Below are positions 14,216 through 21,848 of a DNA stretch of 27,321 bases, in pieces (the first letter of the stretch is position 1; each line of letters begins with the position of its first letter). Origin of the DNA: Alphaproteobacteria bacterium UBA3760 (lineage in GTDB: Bacteria > Pseudomonadota > Alphaproteobacteria > Rs-D84); assembly GCA_002371155.1 (NCBI GenBank), contig DFGC01000006.1, positions 1-27,321 of the forward strand. The letters are read 5' to 3'. The notes below the pieces were generated by a model. It saw only the letters and a list, made by a program, of their open reading frames with translations, was not told where the DNA came from and made no database searches. The translations under genes were made by a program, and so were the position numbers.

Positions 14216-15067
14216 ATGACCAATGTACCAAAAGTTTCTGTTTTAACACCAATTTATAATACAAATCCGGCACATTTGCGTGAAATGATTGAATCTATAT
14301 TAAATCAAACATTTTCAGATTTCGAATTTTTAATTTTGAACGATTCCCCAAACAACGCAGAAATTGAAAAAATTGTGTTGGATTATGCAAAACATGACAA
14401 ACGCATAAAATATTCCAAAAATGATAAAAATATGGGAATCACACCCAGCCGCAACAAATTACTGAAAATGGCGCGCGGGGAATATTTGGCGATATTTGAC
14501 CACGATGATATTTCTGTGCCGGACAGATTTGCGCGCGAAGTTGAATACCTGGACACGCACCCGCATATTGGTGTAGTATCTGGATGGTTGCAATATTTCG
14601 GAACCGATAATAATATTTGGAAAACCCCAGAAACCGATACCGACATTCGTGTTATGATGTGCGACAGTTGTTATGTTGCCCACACCGCAGCAATGATTCG
14701 TAAATCGGTATTGGTCAACAACAATATAGAATACGAAGAATTTTATACCCCCGCCGAAGATTATCAATTATGGGCACGATTGATGGATATAACGCATTTT
14801 TATAATATCCCAGATGTTTTGGTTAAATATCGTTGGACGGGCAATAACACATCGTGCCACCAAAACGACAAACGCGAATTTGCGCGGCGTGCAATATATA
14901 CCCGTGTTCGCGATACACACCCCGGGCTATACAACGAATTTATAAAAATGTCGCCAAACACTATGTTTCGCATGCGTCTATTTGGAATAATTCCATTGGT
15001 AAAGATAAAAAACAATTGGATATTATTATTCGAATTTATCCCAGTATTCAAAATCAAGTGGAAATAA
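14216..15067 (+). CDS. Family 2 glycosyltransferase
   Basis: An inverting GT-A glycosyltransferase that would transfer a sugar from a nucleotide donor onto the growing glycan at the cytoplasmic face. The N-terminus 'KVSVLTPIYNTNPAHLREMI' is the GT2 start. The nucleotide-binding Asp is in 'FLILNDSPNN' (Asp43), the metal-binding DXD is DHDD at 95-98, and the acceptor-side 'PAEDYQLWARL' holds the likely catalytic ED pair. It has 283 residues and no membrane segment. The C-terminal 'RMRLFGIIPLVKIKNNW...FEFIPVFKI' is a family of short hydrophobic-basic motifs that also ends other locus proteins ('LFDIFPLI', 'FKIPVYKI') and may bring the proteins to the membrane (inference). Donor and acceptor unknown. 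Confidence 0.92.
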   Translation: MTNVPKVSVLTPIYNTNPAHLREMIESILNQTFSDFEFLILNDSPNNAEIEKIVLDYAKHDKRIKYSKNDKNMGITPSRNKLLKMARGEYLAIFDHDDISVPDRFAREVEYLDTHPHIGVVSGWLQYFGTDNNIWKTPETDTDIRVMMCDSCYVAHTAAMIRKSVLVNNNIEYEEFYTPAEDYQLWARLMDITHFYNIPDVLVKYRWTGNNTSCHQNDKREFARRAIYTRVRDTHPGLYNEFIKMSPNTMFRMRLFGIIPLVKIKNNWILLFEFIPVFKIKWK

Positions 15068-15068
15068 C

Positions 15069-16484
15069 ATGCCAAAAATTAGTGTAATTATTCCTGTTTA
15101 TAATACCGACAAATATTTAGCCGAATGTTTGGATAGTGTTATCAAGCAAACTTTTAATGATATTGAAATTATCTGTGTAAACGATGGGTCAACAGATAAT
15201 TCCCTCGAAATTTTGCGTAAATATGCCACGCAAGATTCGCGTATAAAAATAATAAATCAAAAAAACTCTGGGGTCGTTGTTGCACGCAACAATGGGATAG
15301 CAAACGCGACCGCTGATTTAATATATCCACTGGACAGTGATGATAAAATAGACCCAAACGCTTTATCCGAACTATACAATGCATTGATGAACAATCGTGG
15401 CGATGTTATCACAAGCCGTGTTATAAAATTTGGCACAGAAACCGGCGAAATGGTATTACCAAAACCAACCAAGTTAAATTTCAGTCGTCAAAATTGTTCA
15501 GTAAATGCCGCATTATTTCGTAAATCTGATTTTATTACCGCGGGCGGATATGATATTGCATATAAAACAGCATTGGAAGACCACGATTTATGGCTAAGAT
15601 TTATATACCAACACAACATGCGTTTTTACCGTGTTCCAAAACCACTGTTTTTTTATCGTATAAAAACCAAAACAGAATCAAGAAACCAAAAACATATTAC
15701 AGAACATACAAAAATCGTAGAAAATTTTTATAAAAAATACCCACAGATGAAAAAATATTTATTCATTTCAAAATGTATAAAAAAGTTTAACAGATTTATT
15801 CGTTTCTTTTTCAGAATACAAAATAATACTATAAAGATATTCAAAATACCTGTTTATAAAATTCGTAAATACGATACGGTGGTATCTGTTGGTGCGGCAT
15901 GTTTTGTTCCAGAAACACTAAAAAAATTGAAATTGCGTGATTTTTCCGGGCCTTTTGATTGGATGTTTGGTTCGCATATATTGACCCGATTGAATTTTGT
16001 AAAAAATGGATTCAAAAATTATTTTAATTATGACGATTTTGAATATGTCGGTGAAAATCCTGATAACGGCAAAAATGTGTACAAAAATACAAAATCGGGG
16101 ATTACTTATAATCATGATTTTCCCAAGGGTGATTTCAATGATATTTTTGGGCCTGTATCCGAAAAATATAAACGCAGAACCGAACGTTTTATAACACATT
16201 TGCAAACAGATAATCGTGTATTATTGGTGTTCTTTGAATTAAATGATACCGGCGACAAACAAAAAATCATAAAAATTATGAACGATATAAACAAAAAATA
16301 TCATGCACACATTGATTTGTTATATGTCAATCATAACCCAAACATTAAATTAGGAATCCATACCAGAATAAAAAGAATTTCTGAATATGTTTTATACGCA
16401 GAATATCATTATGATAAATTCCCTGATGAATTACCCTATGCTAAGAAAATATGTAAAAAATTGATACAAAAAGTCGCCAAATAA
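15069..16484 (+). CDS. GT2 glycosyltransferase fused to a DUF1796-like domain
   Basis: 471 residues in two parts. Residues 1-225 are a GT2 domain: 'KISVIIPVYNTDKYLAECL', nucleotide-binding Asp in 'IICVNDGSTDNS' (Asp39), DXD as DSDD at 89-92 and the acceptor ED pair in 'ALEDHDLWLRF'. A basic hydrophobic linker (about 226-268) ends in 'IFKIPVYKI'. Residues 268-465 match the DUF1796 pattern, described as a putative papain-like cysteine peptidase: 'VVSVGAACFVPETLKK' with Cys278, 'GPFDWMF' at 294-300 and 'NHDFP' with His349. The domain's enzymatic role is unproven. The ATG is one base after the previous stop and there is no frameshift, so the fusion is real in this sequence. Next gene 14 bases on. 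Confidence 0.88.
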   Translation: MPKISVIIPVYNTDKYLAECLDSVIKQTFNDIEIICVNDGSTDNSLEILRKYATQDSRIKIINQKNSGVVVARNNGIANATADLIYPLDSDDKIDPNALSELYNALMNNRGDVITSRVIKFGTETGEMVLPKPTKLNFSRQNCSVNAALFRKSDFITAGGYDIAYKTALEDHDLWLRFIYQHNMRFYRVPKPLFFYRIKTKTESRNQKHITEHTKIVENFYKKYPQMKKYLFISKCIKKFNRFIRFFFRIQNNTIKIFKIPVYKIRKYDTVVSVGAACFVPETLKKLKLRDFSGPFDWMFGSHILTRLNFVKNGFKNYFNYDDFEYVGENPDNGKNVYKNTKSGITYNHDFPKGDFNDIFGPVSEKYKRRTERFITHLQTDNRVLLVFFELNDTGDKQKIIKIMNDINKKYHAHIDLLYVNHNPNIKLGIHTRIKRISEYVLYAEYHYDKFPDELPYAKKICKKLIQKVAK

Positions 16485-16498
16485 AAAAAGAGAGCAAA

Positions 16499-17773
16499 AT
16501 GTCGTTTTTATATAAATATCATTTATCTTATTCACATTTTTATATTCGTTTCCTGTGGTTCAAAAAACGTTTTGTTTTTAACAAAGCCTATCGTAATATT
16601 GTCAGAAAAATTCAAACATCTCGGATGAAACAAAAATTAAAAAAAATTTCAAAACATAACAAGATTCGTGTGGGTTTTTTGGTGTCTGAACAATCAAAAT
16701 GGGGATATGCGTCGGTGTATGATGCTTTCGCAAAATCTGATAAATACGAACCCGTTATTTTGGTGACAAAATTGTTGTTGGAACACCAAGGTCAAAAATC
16801 TTTTTATAAAACGATAGGGGATTGTTATAAGTATTTTACAGACATGGGATACAATGTCGAATTTGCATATGACGAATCCAATCACCAATACATCCCGTTA
16901 AACAAATTTAATGTTGATATTGTTTTTTATCAGCAACCATGGGAATTGGATGATTCGCAACATCCACTAAATGTATCGAAATATGCAATCACGGCATATT
17001 TGGCATACGGTTTTGAATTGGTAAACCATGAAACTTTATACATGGAAACTTTCCACCGTTGGCTGGATTTCTTTTTTACACCATCATACGAAACCGCCGC
17101 ATATATGAACAATATCGCCCAAGATATAAAAAACATGTATATTTCTGGATATCCCAAAATGGATGCTTATTTTGATATAAAATTAAAAAAGACTAAAAAA
17201 CCAGTTATAATTTATGCGCCACATCATTCATTTGAAGAAAACAGTTTAAAAATGGCAACATTTCAATACAATGGAACAGACATATTAAAATTAGCACAAT
17301 CAACATCCACACAGTTTGATTGGCTATTCAAACCACATCCACGATTCAAACATGCCGTTGTAAAAAATAATATCATGTCACAAAAAGAAATCGAACTATA
17401 CTATAAAACATGGGAATCATTTGGTCAGATTTACGAAGGTGGCGATTATATAAACATATTTGCAAATTCGGCCGCTATGATAACAGATTGCTGTTCGTTT
17501 TTGGCGGAATATTTACCATCTGGGAAACCTTTATTTCATTTAATAAATCCCCAGGCACGCTTTAATAATGTTGCGAAATCTTTTATTGAAAGTTTTTATC
17601 AAATTCACGATTCAAATGAATTGAAACATGAATTCAATCGAGTTATTGTCCAAAATGACGATTATAAAAAATCAGAACGAACATCAAAAATCCCAATTGT
17701 TTTTGATAAAACACAACATGCCGGTCAAAACATATTCAACATTTTGAACACTGCCATATACCAAGGAAAATAA
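16499..17773 (+). CDS. CDP-glycerol glycerophosphotransferase-like protein
   Basis: 424 residues with an AGAGAG ribosome binding site. Residues 230-350 carry the C-terminal motifs of the TagB/TagF-type polymerase family: 'VIIYAPHHSF' (238-245), 'WLFKPHPRF' (275-283) with two conserved His, and 'MITDCCSFLAEYLPSGKPLFHL' split here as MITDCCSFLAEY and LPSGKPLFHL (327-348). The N-terminal half is Rossmann-like ('IRVGFLVSEQSKWGYASVYDA'). In Gram-positives these enzymes add glycerol- or ribitol-phosphate to teichoic acids; Gram-negative relatives build phosphate-linked capsules. A polyol-phosphate or sugar-phosphate transfer is the best guess. The N-terminus is basic (KKRFVFNKAYR), suited to the inner membrane face. 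Confidence 0.82.
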   Translation: MSFLYKYHLSYSHFYIRFLWFKKRFVFNKAYRNIVRKIQTSRMKQKLKKISKHNKIRVGFLVSEQSKWGYASVYDAFAKSDKYEPVILVTKLLLEHQGQKSFYKTIGDCYKYFTDMGYNVEFAYDESNHQYIPLNKFNVDIVFYQQPWELDDSQHPLNVSKYAITAYLAYGFELVNHETLYMETFHRWLDFFFTPSYETAAYMNNIAQDIKNMYISGYPKMDAYFDIKLKKTKKPVIIYAPHHSFEENSLKMATFQYNGTDILKLAQSTSTQFDWLFKPHPRFKHAVVKNNIMSQKEIELYYKTWESFGQIYEGGDYINIFANSAAMITDCCSFLAEYLPSGKPLFHLINPQARFNNVAKSFIESFYQIHDSNELKHEFNRVIVQNDDYKKSERTSKIPIVFDKTQHAGQNIFNILNTAIYQGK

Positions 17774-17774
17774 A

Positions 17775-18602
17775 ATGCATAAAAAATATATCTTTACTTT
17801 TTGGGAACCCGCAAATAACATGCCTGGTTATGTGCAATTATGTATCGACACATGGAAACATAATTTACCCGATTATAAAATTATTATTTTAGACTATTCT
17901 AATTTATCAAAATGGTTACCAGAAAAACAAATAAAACGCATTTTATGTAAAGATATGACATTACCAATCCAGGCCGACGCAATACGGGTTGCACTATTAC
18001 GAAAATATGGTGGAATTTGGCTGGATGCCGATACAGTAATATTACATAACAATTTTTTAAGATATATTCATGGTCATGATTTATCCATGATTGGTGATTC
18101 ACAAAAACAAACTCAACATATTGCATTCATATACGCAGAACAAAAATCTGATATTATTAACAAATGGTATAAATCCATATGTAAAAGGGTATTTTTATTT
18201 AGATTGTTCAATAAATGCAAGATGTTAAGAAAAATTTTTAGACGCACCAACGCGACATTACATAATTGGGATGCGTTGAGCAACGGGATTTTGGACAATT
18301 TAGTAAATAAATCGACCGATACTTCTGCGTTTTTGCGTTTGGATAAGATGAAATTGGGCAGTTTGCCCGAATATGCAATCGCCGCCCCAAACAAAACACC
18401 AGATGCGTTATATCAAGAATTTTGGTTTGAACATAATGATAAAACATTCAATGATGTTAAAAATATATGTTCTGGTGGAATTATTTTATTACACAACAGT
18501 TGGACCCCAGACAAATATAAACACATGACAACAAATGAATTTTTAGATTCGGATATTTTGTTGGCACACGTATTAAAAAAATCTCTGCACAAAGGTGAAT
18601 AA
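17775..18602 (+). CDS. Capsular polysaccharide synthesis-type glycosyltransferase (GT32-like)
   Basis: 275 residues. The start 'KKYIFTFWEPANNMPGYVQLCIDTW' and the block 'IQADAIRVALLRKYGGIWLDADTVIL' are typical of the Caps_synth/DXD-sugar family; the metal-binding DXD is Asp84-Ala-Asp86. 'GIILLHNSWTP' near residue 236 is the usual C-terminal His block. The gene starts 1 base after the previous stop, with an AAGGAAA site, and ends directly against the next ATG. Probably a retaining GT-A enzyme adding one sugar of the surface glycan; substrate unknown. Confidence 0.85.
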   Translation: MHKKYIFTFWEPANNMPGYVQLCIDTWKHNLPDYKIIILDYSNLSKWLPEKQIKRILCKDMTLPIQADAIRVALLRKYGGIWLDADTVILHNNFLRYIHGHDLSMIGDSQKQTQHIAFIYAEQKSDIINKWYKSICKRVFLFRLFNKCKMLRKIFRRTNATLHNWDALSNGILDNLVNKSTDTSAFLRLDKMKLGSLPEYAIAAPNKTPDALYQEFWFEHNDKTFNDVKNICSGGIILLHNSWTPDKYKHMTTNEFLDSDILLAHVLKKSLHKGE

Positions 18603-19451
18603 ATGATTAATACATACAAATTTGCAAAAATATTATGTTGTTGGATACCCATACGATCTTGGCGACATAAAATACGCAAACATATTGCCAACGCATTTGT
18701 TTATTTTGGTAAAATATATTATTCTTGTGATTTATTATACCCAATATTAACACACAAACTGATATCTGACAAAACCAAATGTCTGGTAATATCGCCACAC
18801 CCTGATGATGAAACGATTGGTTGTGGTGGAATCATGGCAAAACATCCAAACAATTTTGATGTAATTTGTATAAACAGTTCTGGGGTAAAGTATTCGTGGG
18901 ACACGGAATCTGCTAATAAAATCGCCGACAACAGAATTGCAGAATTTAATTCTGTTATGAAATTCTTGGAAATTAAAAATTTTTGGATTTTCAAAATATT
19001 TGGAAAAACGCCAATGTTTGACAGAATTATAAAAAATAAGAAGAATTATTTAAATGTTTTAGATTTCAAGAAATACGATTACATTTTTGTTCCTGATTGG
19101 TTTGACGCACATCGCGAACACAGATTTTTATCACAAAATTTTATTCCAAGACTAATGCGTAAAAACGGATATTCCAAACATACAAAAATTGTATTTTATT
19201 CAGTATGGGCAACATTAAATACACCAAATTATTTTGAAGATATATCTGAATATATAGATAAAAAACAACAGGCGATTTTATTGTATAAAAGTCGGACAAA
19301 TTGTTCCGACAATTACGCGACAAGAATAACCGGATTAAATTATTATTATGGTATGTTGAGCAACTGTAAATACGCCGAGGCATTCAAGATAATATCAATT
19401 TCTGATTATTTGCGCCACCCAGATGATAAATCTTGGGCAAAAATACAATGA
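18603..19451 (+). CDS. PIG-L/LmbE family deacetylase
   Basis: 282 residues. The zinc site is 'SPHPDDETIGCGG' with His66 and Asp69, plus His173 in 'DAHREHRF' (HxxH, 170-173). Asp68 is the usual catalytic base. This family removes N-acetyl groups from N-acetylglucosaminyl compounds. In a glycan locus the likely substrate is an N-acetylated sugar or a lipid-linked glycan (inference). The first ~55 residues are basic and hydrophobic before the domain proper, possibly a membrane contact. Last gene of the locus; it stops just before a strong terminator. Confidence 0.9.
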   Translation: MINTYKFAKILCCWIPIRSWRHKIRKHIANAFVYFGKIYYSCDLLYPILTHKLISDKTKCLVISPHPDDETIGCGGIMAKHPNNFDVICINSSGVKYSWDTESANKIADNRIAEFNSVMKFLEIKNFWIFKIFGKTPMFDRIIKNKKNYLNVLDFKKYDYIFVPDWFDAHREHRFLSQNFIPRLMRKNGYSKHTKIVFYSVWATLNTPNYFEDISEYIDKKQQAILLYKSRTNCSDNYATRITGLNYYYGMLSNCKYAEAFKIISISDYLRHPDDKSWAKIQ

Positions 19452-19454
19452 TAT

Positions 19455-19482
19455 ATCAGGCCACCAAATATGGTGGCCTGAT
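19455..19482. terminator. Bidirectional terminator between glycan locus and tail-fibre-like gene
   Basis: A perfect 12-bp stem (19455-19466 with 19471-19482) around the loop AATA, with TATTTATTT on the plus side. It lies between converging genes and can serve both. Confidence 0.85.
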
Positions 19483-19498
19483 TATTTATTTAGCCTGA

Positions 19499-20350
19499 TT
19501 ATTGCGCAAATCCACACACTTGCCAATATACACTTTTGACTTTATCTGCACTACTTGCTGCACCGACATATATTTCAAATGATGTTGTTGTCTTTGAGCC
19601 ATCTTTTACAACAGCATACGCCCAATTATTGCTGTATTGTTCACCTGTTACACTTATGTTGTAACGTGCGTCTGCCATCGTTATCGGCATTGTTATTTGT
19701 GTGCTATTACCTGCGGTTATATTTCCCAAATAACAACCACCCTGCTCTACCCAGCCAGATTTATATTTACGATACCATGTGTAATTATTTTCTGCGGTTG
19801 GCGTTTGCGATTCAATTACATAATCCAACAATCCCGTTGTGCGTGTATCGATTGCCACTATATTATCACCAATTTGCGACACATCGCCCAATTCATTCAT
19901 TTGATTGCGACATGCAACAATTTCATCATGAATTGCCGAAATACGCGCCAATAAAATCGCCGCAGATTCTTTATTGGCAATTTCATCGTATTGCGTGCGC
20001 AAATCCAACAATTCATCATTCAGGTCTTTGATAACCTCCATCAAATAATTCATATCTTGATTCAATGTGGTTGGTTCAATTTGCGCCAATGGTTGATAAT
20101 CAACCGAACGTGATAACGGCAAATGACGCGAAATTGTTATCGTGTCGTTTTCACCTGGCGCGACATTAAACACTACGCACCCACCGACATATGGAATATC
20201 GGCATCCACACCACCAGAATTTCCAATAATATTGTATTCTGGGGCGGTGGCATTATTTACCAAAACGACGACATCTGTGTTTTGATAGTATGGAAAATTA
20301 AAATAAAATTCGGTTGTTTCACCGTTCCCAGTATAAGATACTTTTTGCAT
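19499..20350 (-). CDS. Phage tail-fibre-like protein
   Basis: 283 residues with an AAGGGAG ribosome binding site. The N-terminal ~100 residues resemble the particle-binding domain of T7-type tail fibres: 'VSYTGNGETTEFYFNFPYY', 'NTDVVVLVNN', 'TITISRHLPLSRSVDYQPL' and 'IEPTTLNQDMNYLMEVIKDL'. A helical stretch (about 115-155) fits a trimeric coiled coil. The C-terminal part ('WYRKYKSGWVEQGG', then 'YNISVTGEQYSNNWAYAV', ending 'VYWQVCGFAQ') resembles the terminal knob of phage side tail fibres. There is no signal peptide. No other phage gene is nearby and it has its own terminators on both sides. It could be a domesticated fibre, an orphan adhesin, or the scattered tail gene of a defective particle. 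Confidence 0.75.
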   Translation of the reverse strand: MQKVSYTGNGETTEFYFNFPYYQNTDVVVLVNNATAPEYNIIGNSGGVDADIPYVGGCVVFNVAPGENDTITISRHLPLSRSVDYQPLAQIEPTTLNQDMNYLMEVIKDLNDELLDLRTQYDEIANKESAAILLARISAIHDEIVACRNQMNELGDVSQIGDNIVAIDTRTTGLLDYVIESQTPTAENNYTWYRKYKSGWVEQGGCYLGNITAGNSTQITMPITMADARYNISVTGEQYSNNWAYAVVKDGSKTTTSFEIYVGAASSADKVKSVYWQVCGFAQ

Positions 20351-20387
20351 AAAAACTCCCTTGGATTAATTTTTGTTATAACAAAAA

Positions 20388-20410
20388 GTCCCGCATCAAC
20401 AACGCGGGAC
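20388..20410 (-). terminator. Second terminator downstream of grpE
   Basis: The stem GTCCCGC/GCGGGAC (20388-20394, 20404-20410) is followed on the minus strand by TTTTTG. It sits just upstream of the tail-fibre-like gene and backs up the terminator at 20422. Confidence 0.65.
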
Positions 20411-20421
20411 ACATAAAAAAA

Positions 20422-20444
20422 TCAGGCGACAAAACATCGCCTGA
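20422..20444 (-). terminator. Rho-independent terminator of tpiA-grpE
   Basis: A perfect 8-bp stem TCAGGCGA/TCGCCTGA (20422-20429, 20437-20444) with seven T after it on the minus strand. It lies 43 bases past the grpE stop codon. Confidence 0.88.
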
Positions 20445-20486
20445 ACTGGAAACCATTATATCATAAAATACGATAAAAATCAATTA

Positions 20487-21038
20487 TTATTTACTGACCA
20501 CCACCATCGACGGGCGCAAAACAACATCGCCATACATGTATCCAGATTGCATTTCTTGGACGATTGTATTGGGCGCATGCGCGTCATCCGCCGGCACAGT
20601 TGATATTGCACTGTGGAATTGTGGGTTTAATGGTTGTCCAACCGATTCAATTTTCACAATGCCGATTTGTGCAAATGCCGATTCCAATGCCATTGCCAAA
20701 GATTTTATCCCCGCATCATCAGGCGATTGTTTTAACGCCATTTCCAACGCATCCATAACCGGCAAAAATTTTTTGGCAATCCCCATGCCACATGTCCGCG
20801 CCGCAGATTCAATATCACGCGTGGCACGACGGCGGGTGTTTTCCAATTCTGCGGCAACCCGCATATATTTATCGGTCAAATCCGCAACCTGGGTTTGTAA
20901 TTCAGATACCAATTTGTCTGCATCTGATACCGCCGCATCGTCCTTAGTTTCATGTTTTTCACCGTCCGCAACGGACACTGTTTCAACATCAACCTGTTTT
21001 GGGTCTTTATTTTCTTGTGCTTCTTTATTGTCTTGCAT
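20487..21038 (-). CDS. grpE: Nucleotide exchange factor GrpE
   Basis: A DnaK co-chaperone that releases ADP. 183 residues. The first ~45 are acidic and disordered. A long coiled-coil helix follows ('VSELQTQVADLTDKYMRVAAELENTRRR' shortened here to LQTQVADLTDKYMRVAAEL). After that come 'FLPVMDALEMAL', 'GQPLNPQFHSAIS' and the C-terminal beta-domain signature 'MQSGYMYGDVVLRPSMVVVSK'. dnaK and dnaJ are not adjacent; grpE follows tpiA after 35 bases and probably shares its transcript. Tandem terminators follow. Confidence 0.95.
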   Translation of the reverse strand: MQDNKEAQENKDPKQVDVETVSVADGEKHETKDDAAVSDADKLVSELQTQVADLTDKYMRVAAELENTRRRATRDIESAARTCGMGIAKKFLPVMDALEMALKQSPDDAGIKSLAMALESAFAQIGIVKIESVGQPLNPQFHSAISTVPADDAHAPNTIVQEMQSGYMYGDVVLRPSMVVVSK

Positions 21039-21073
21039 GTTATACCCTGCCCTTTTATAAAATTTATTGTAAT

Positions 21074-21781
21074 TTATTTAACACTTTTAATTATAGGTAT
21101 AAAATCATCAATTTTCAAGGATGCCCCACCAACCAACACACCATCAACATTTGGAATACTCATAATTTCGCCCGAATTATTCGCATTCACAGACGCACCA
21201 TATAAAATCGGAATATCAAAATACCCCATATCACACAATGTATCACGAATAATTTTATGCACTGATTCTATATCTTTTATTGTTGGTGTTATGCCTTTGC
21301 CTATTGCCCAGCGCGGTTCATACGCAATTATAAATCCCCCAGATTTCGCATTTTCCGGCACAGATTCCCGGATTCCATTTTCTATAATTTTATGCGTCAA
21401 CCCCATATCGCGTTCATCCGCGGTTTCACCAACACATATAATGGGCAACAAATCATTTTCCAATGCCATTTTCGCACGCATCGCGACATCTGAATTTTTA
21501 TCGCCCAACGCATCACGACATTCGCTGTGCCCGACAATGGTCGCCGTCGCCCCCGTTGCCGAAACAAATGCCGCCGAAATATCGCCTGTATGCGCCCCAG
21601 ACGCATATTTACTGACATTTTGTGCACCAATCATAACAACCGCATTTCCGCCCCGCAACATTGTATATGGAACACATAAAATCACCCGATTATCCGTGTT
21701 TATCGCCGAAATTGCCGACATCATTTCCGTCAACAATTCGGGATTTCCGTTCATTTTCCAGTTGCCTGCAATTATTTTCAT
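21074..21781 (-). CDS. tpiA: Triosephosphate isomerase
   Basis: A glycolytic enzyme interconverting dihydroxyacetone phosphate and glyceraldehyde 3-phosphate. The catalytic residues are present: Lys9 in 'AGNWKMNG', His85 in 'TIVGHSECRD' and Glu155 in 'AYEPRWAIGKG'. The family blocks 'IGAQNVS', 'ICVGETADER' and 'ILYGASVNANNSGE', and the phosphate-binding end 'DGVLVGGASL', are all there. At 235 residues it is about 15 short of typical. The family GHSERR is GHSECR here. The ribosome binding site is weak (AAAGG). Divergent from the ppiD-like gene, a common alphaproteobacterial arrangement. Confidence 0.96.
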   Translation of the reverse strand: MKIIAGNWKMNGNPELLTEMMSAISAINTDNRVILCVPYTMLRGGNAVVMIGAQNVSKYASGAHTGDISAAFVSATGATATIVGHSECRDALGDKNSDVAMRAKMALENDLLPIICVGETADERDMGLTHKIIENGIRESVPENAKSGGFIIAYEPRWAIGKGITPTIKDIESVHKIIRDTLCDMGYFDIPILYGASVNANNSGEIMSIPNVDGVLVGGASLKIDDFIPIIKSVK

Positions 21782-21848
21782 AAAAAAACCTTTTTTTCAT
21801 CTTGCGTTAGATTATCACCTTTGCTATGGTAATGCAAAAGGAAATAAA

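Noticed and set aside
20952..21848. N-terminal extension of the ppiD frame by about 299 codons
   Set aside because: It is antisense to tpiA and grpE; the ATG at 21849 has the ribosome binding site and the family N-terminus.
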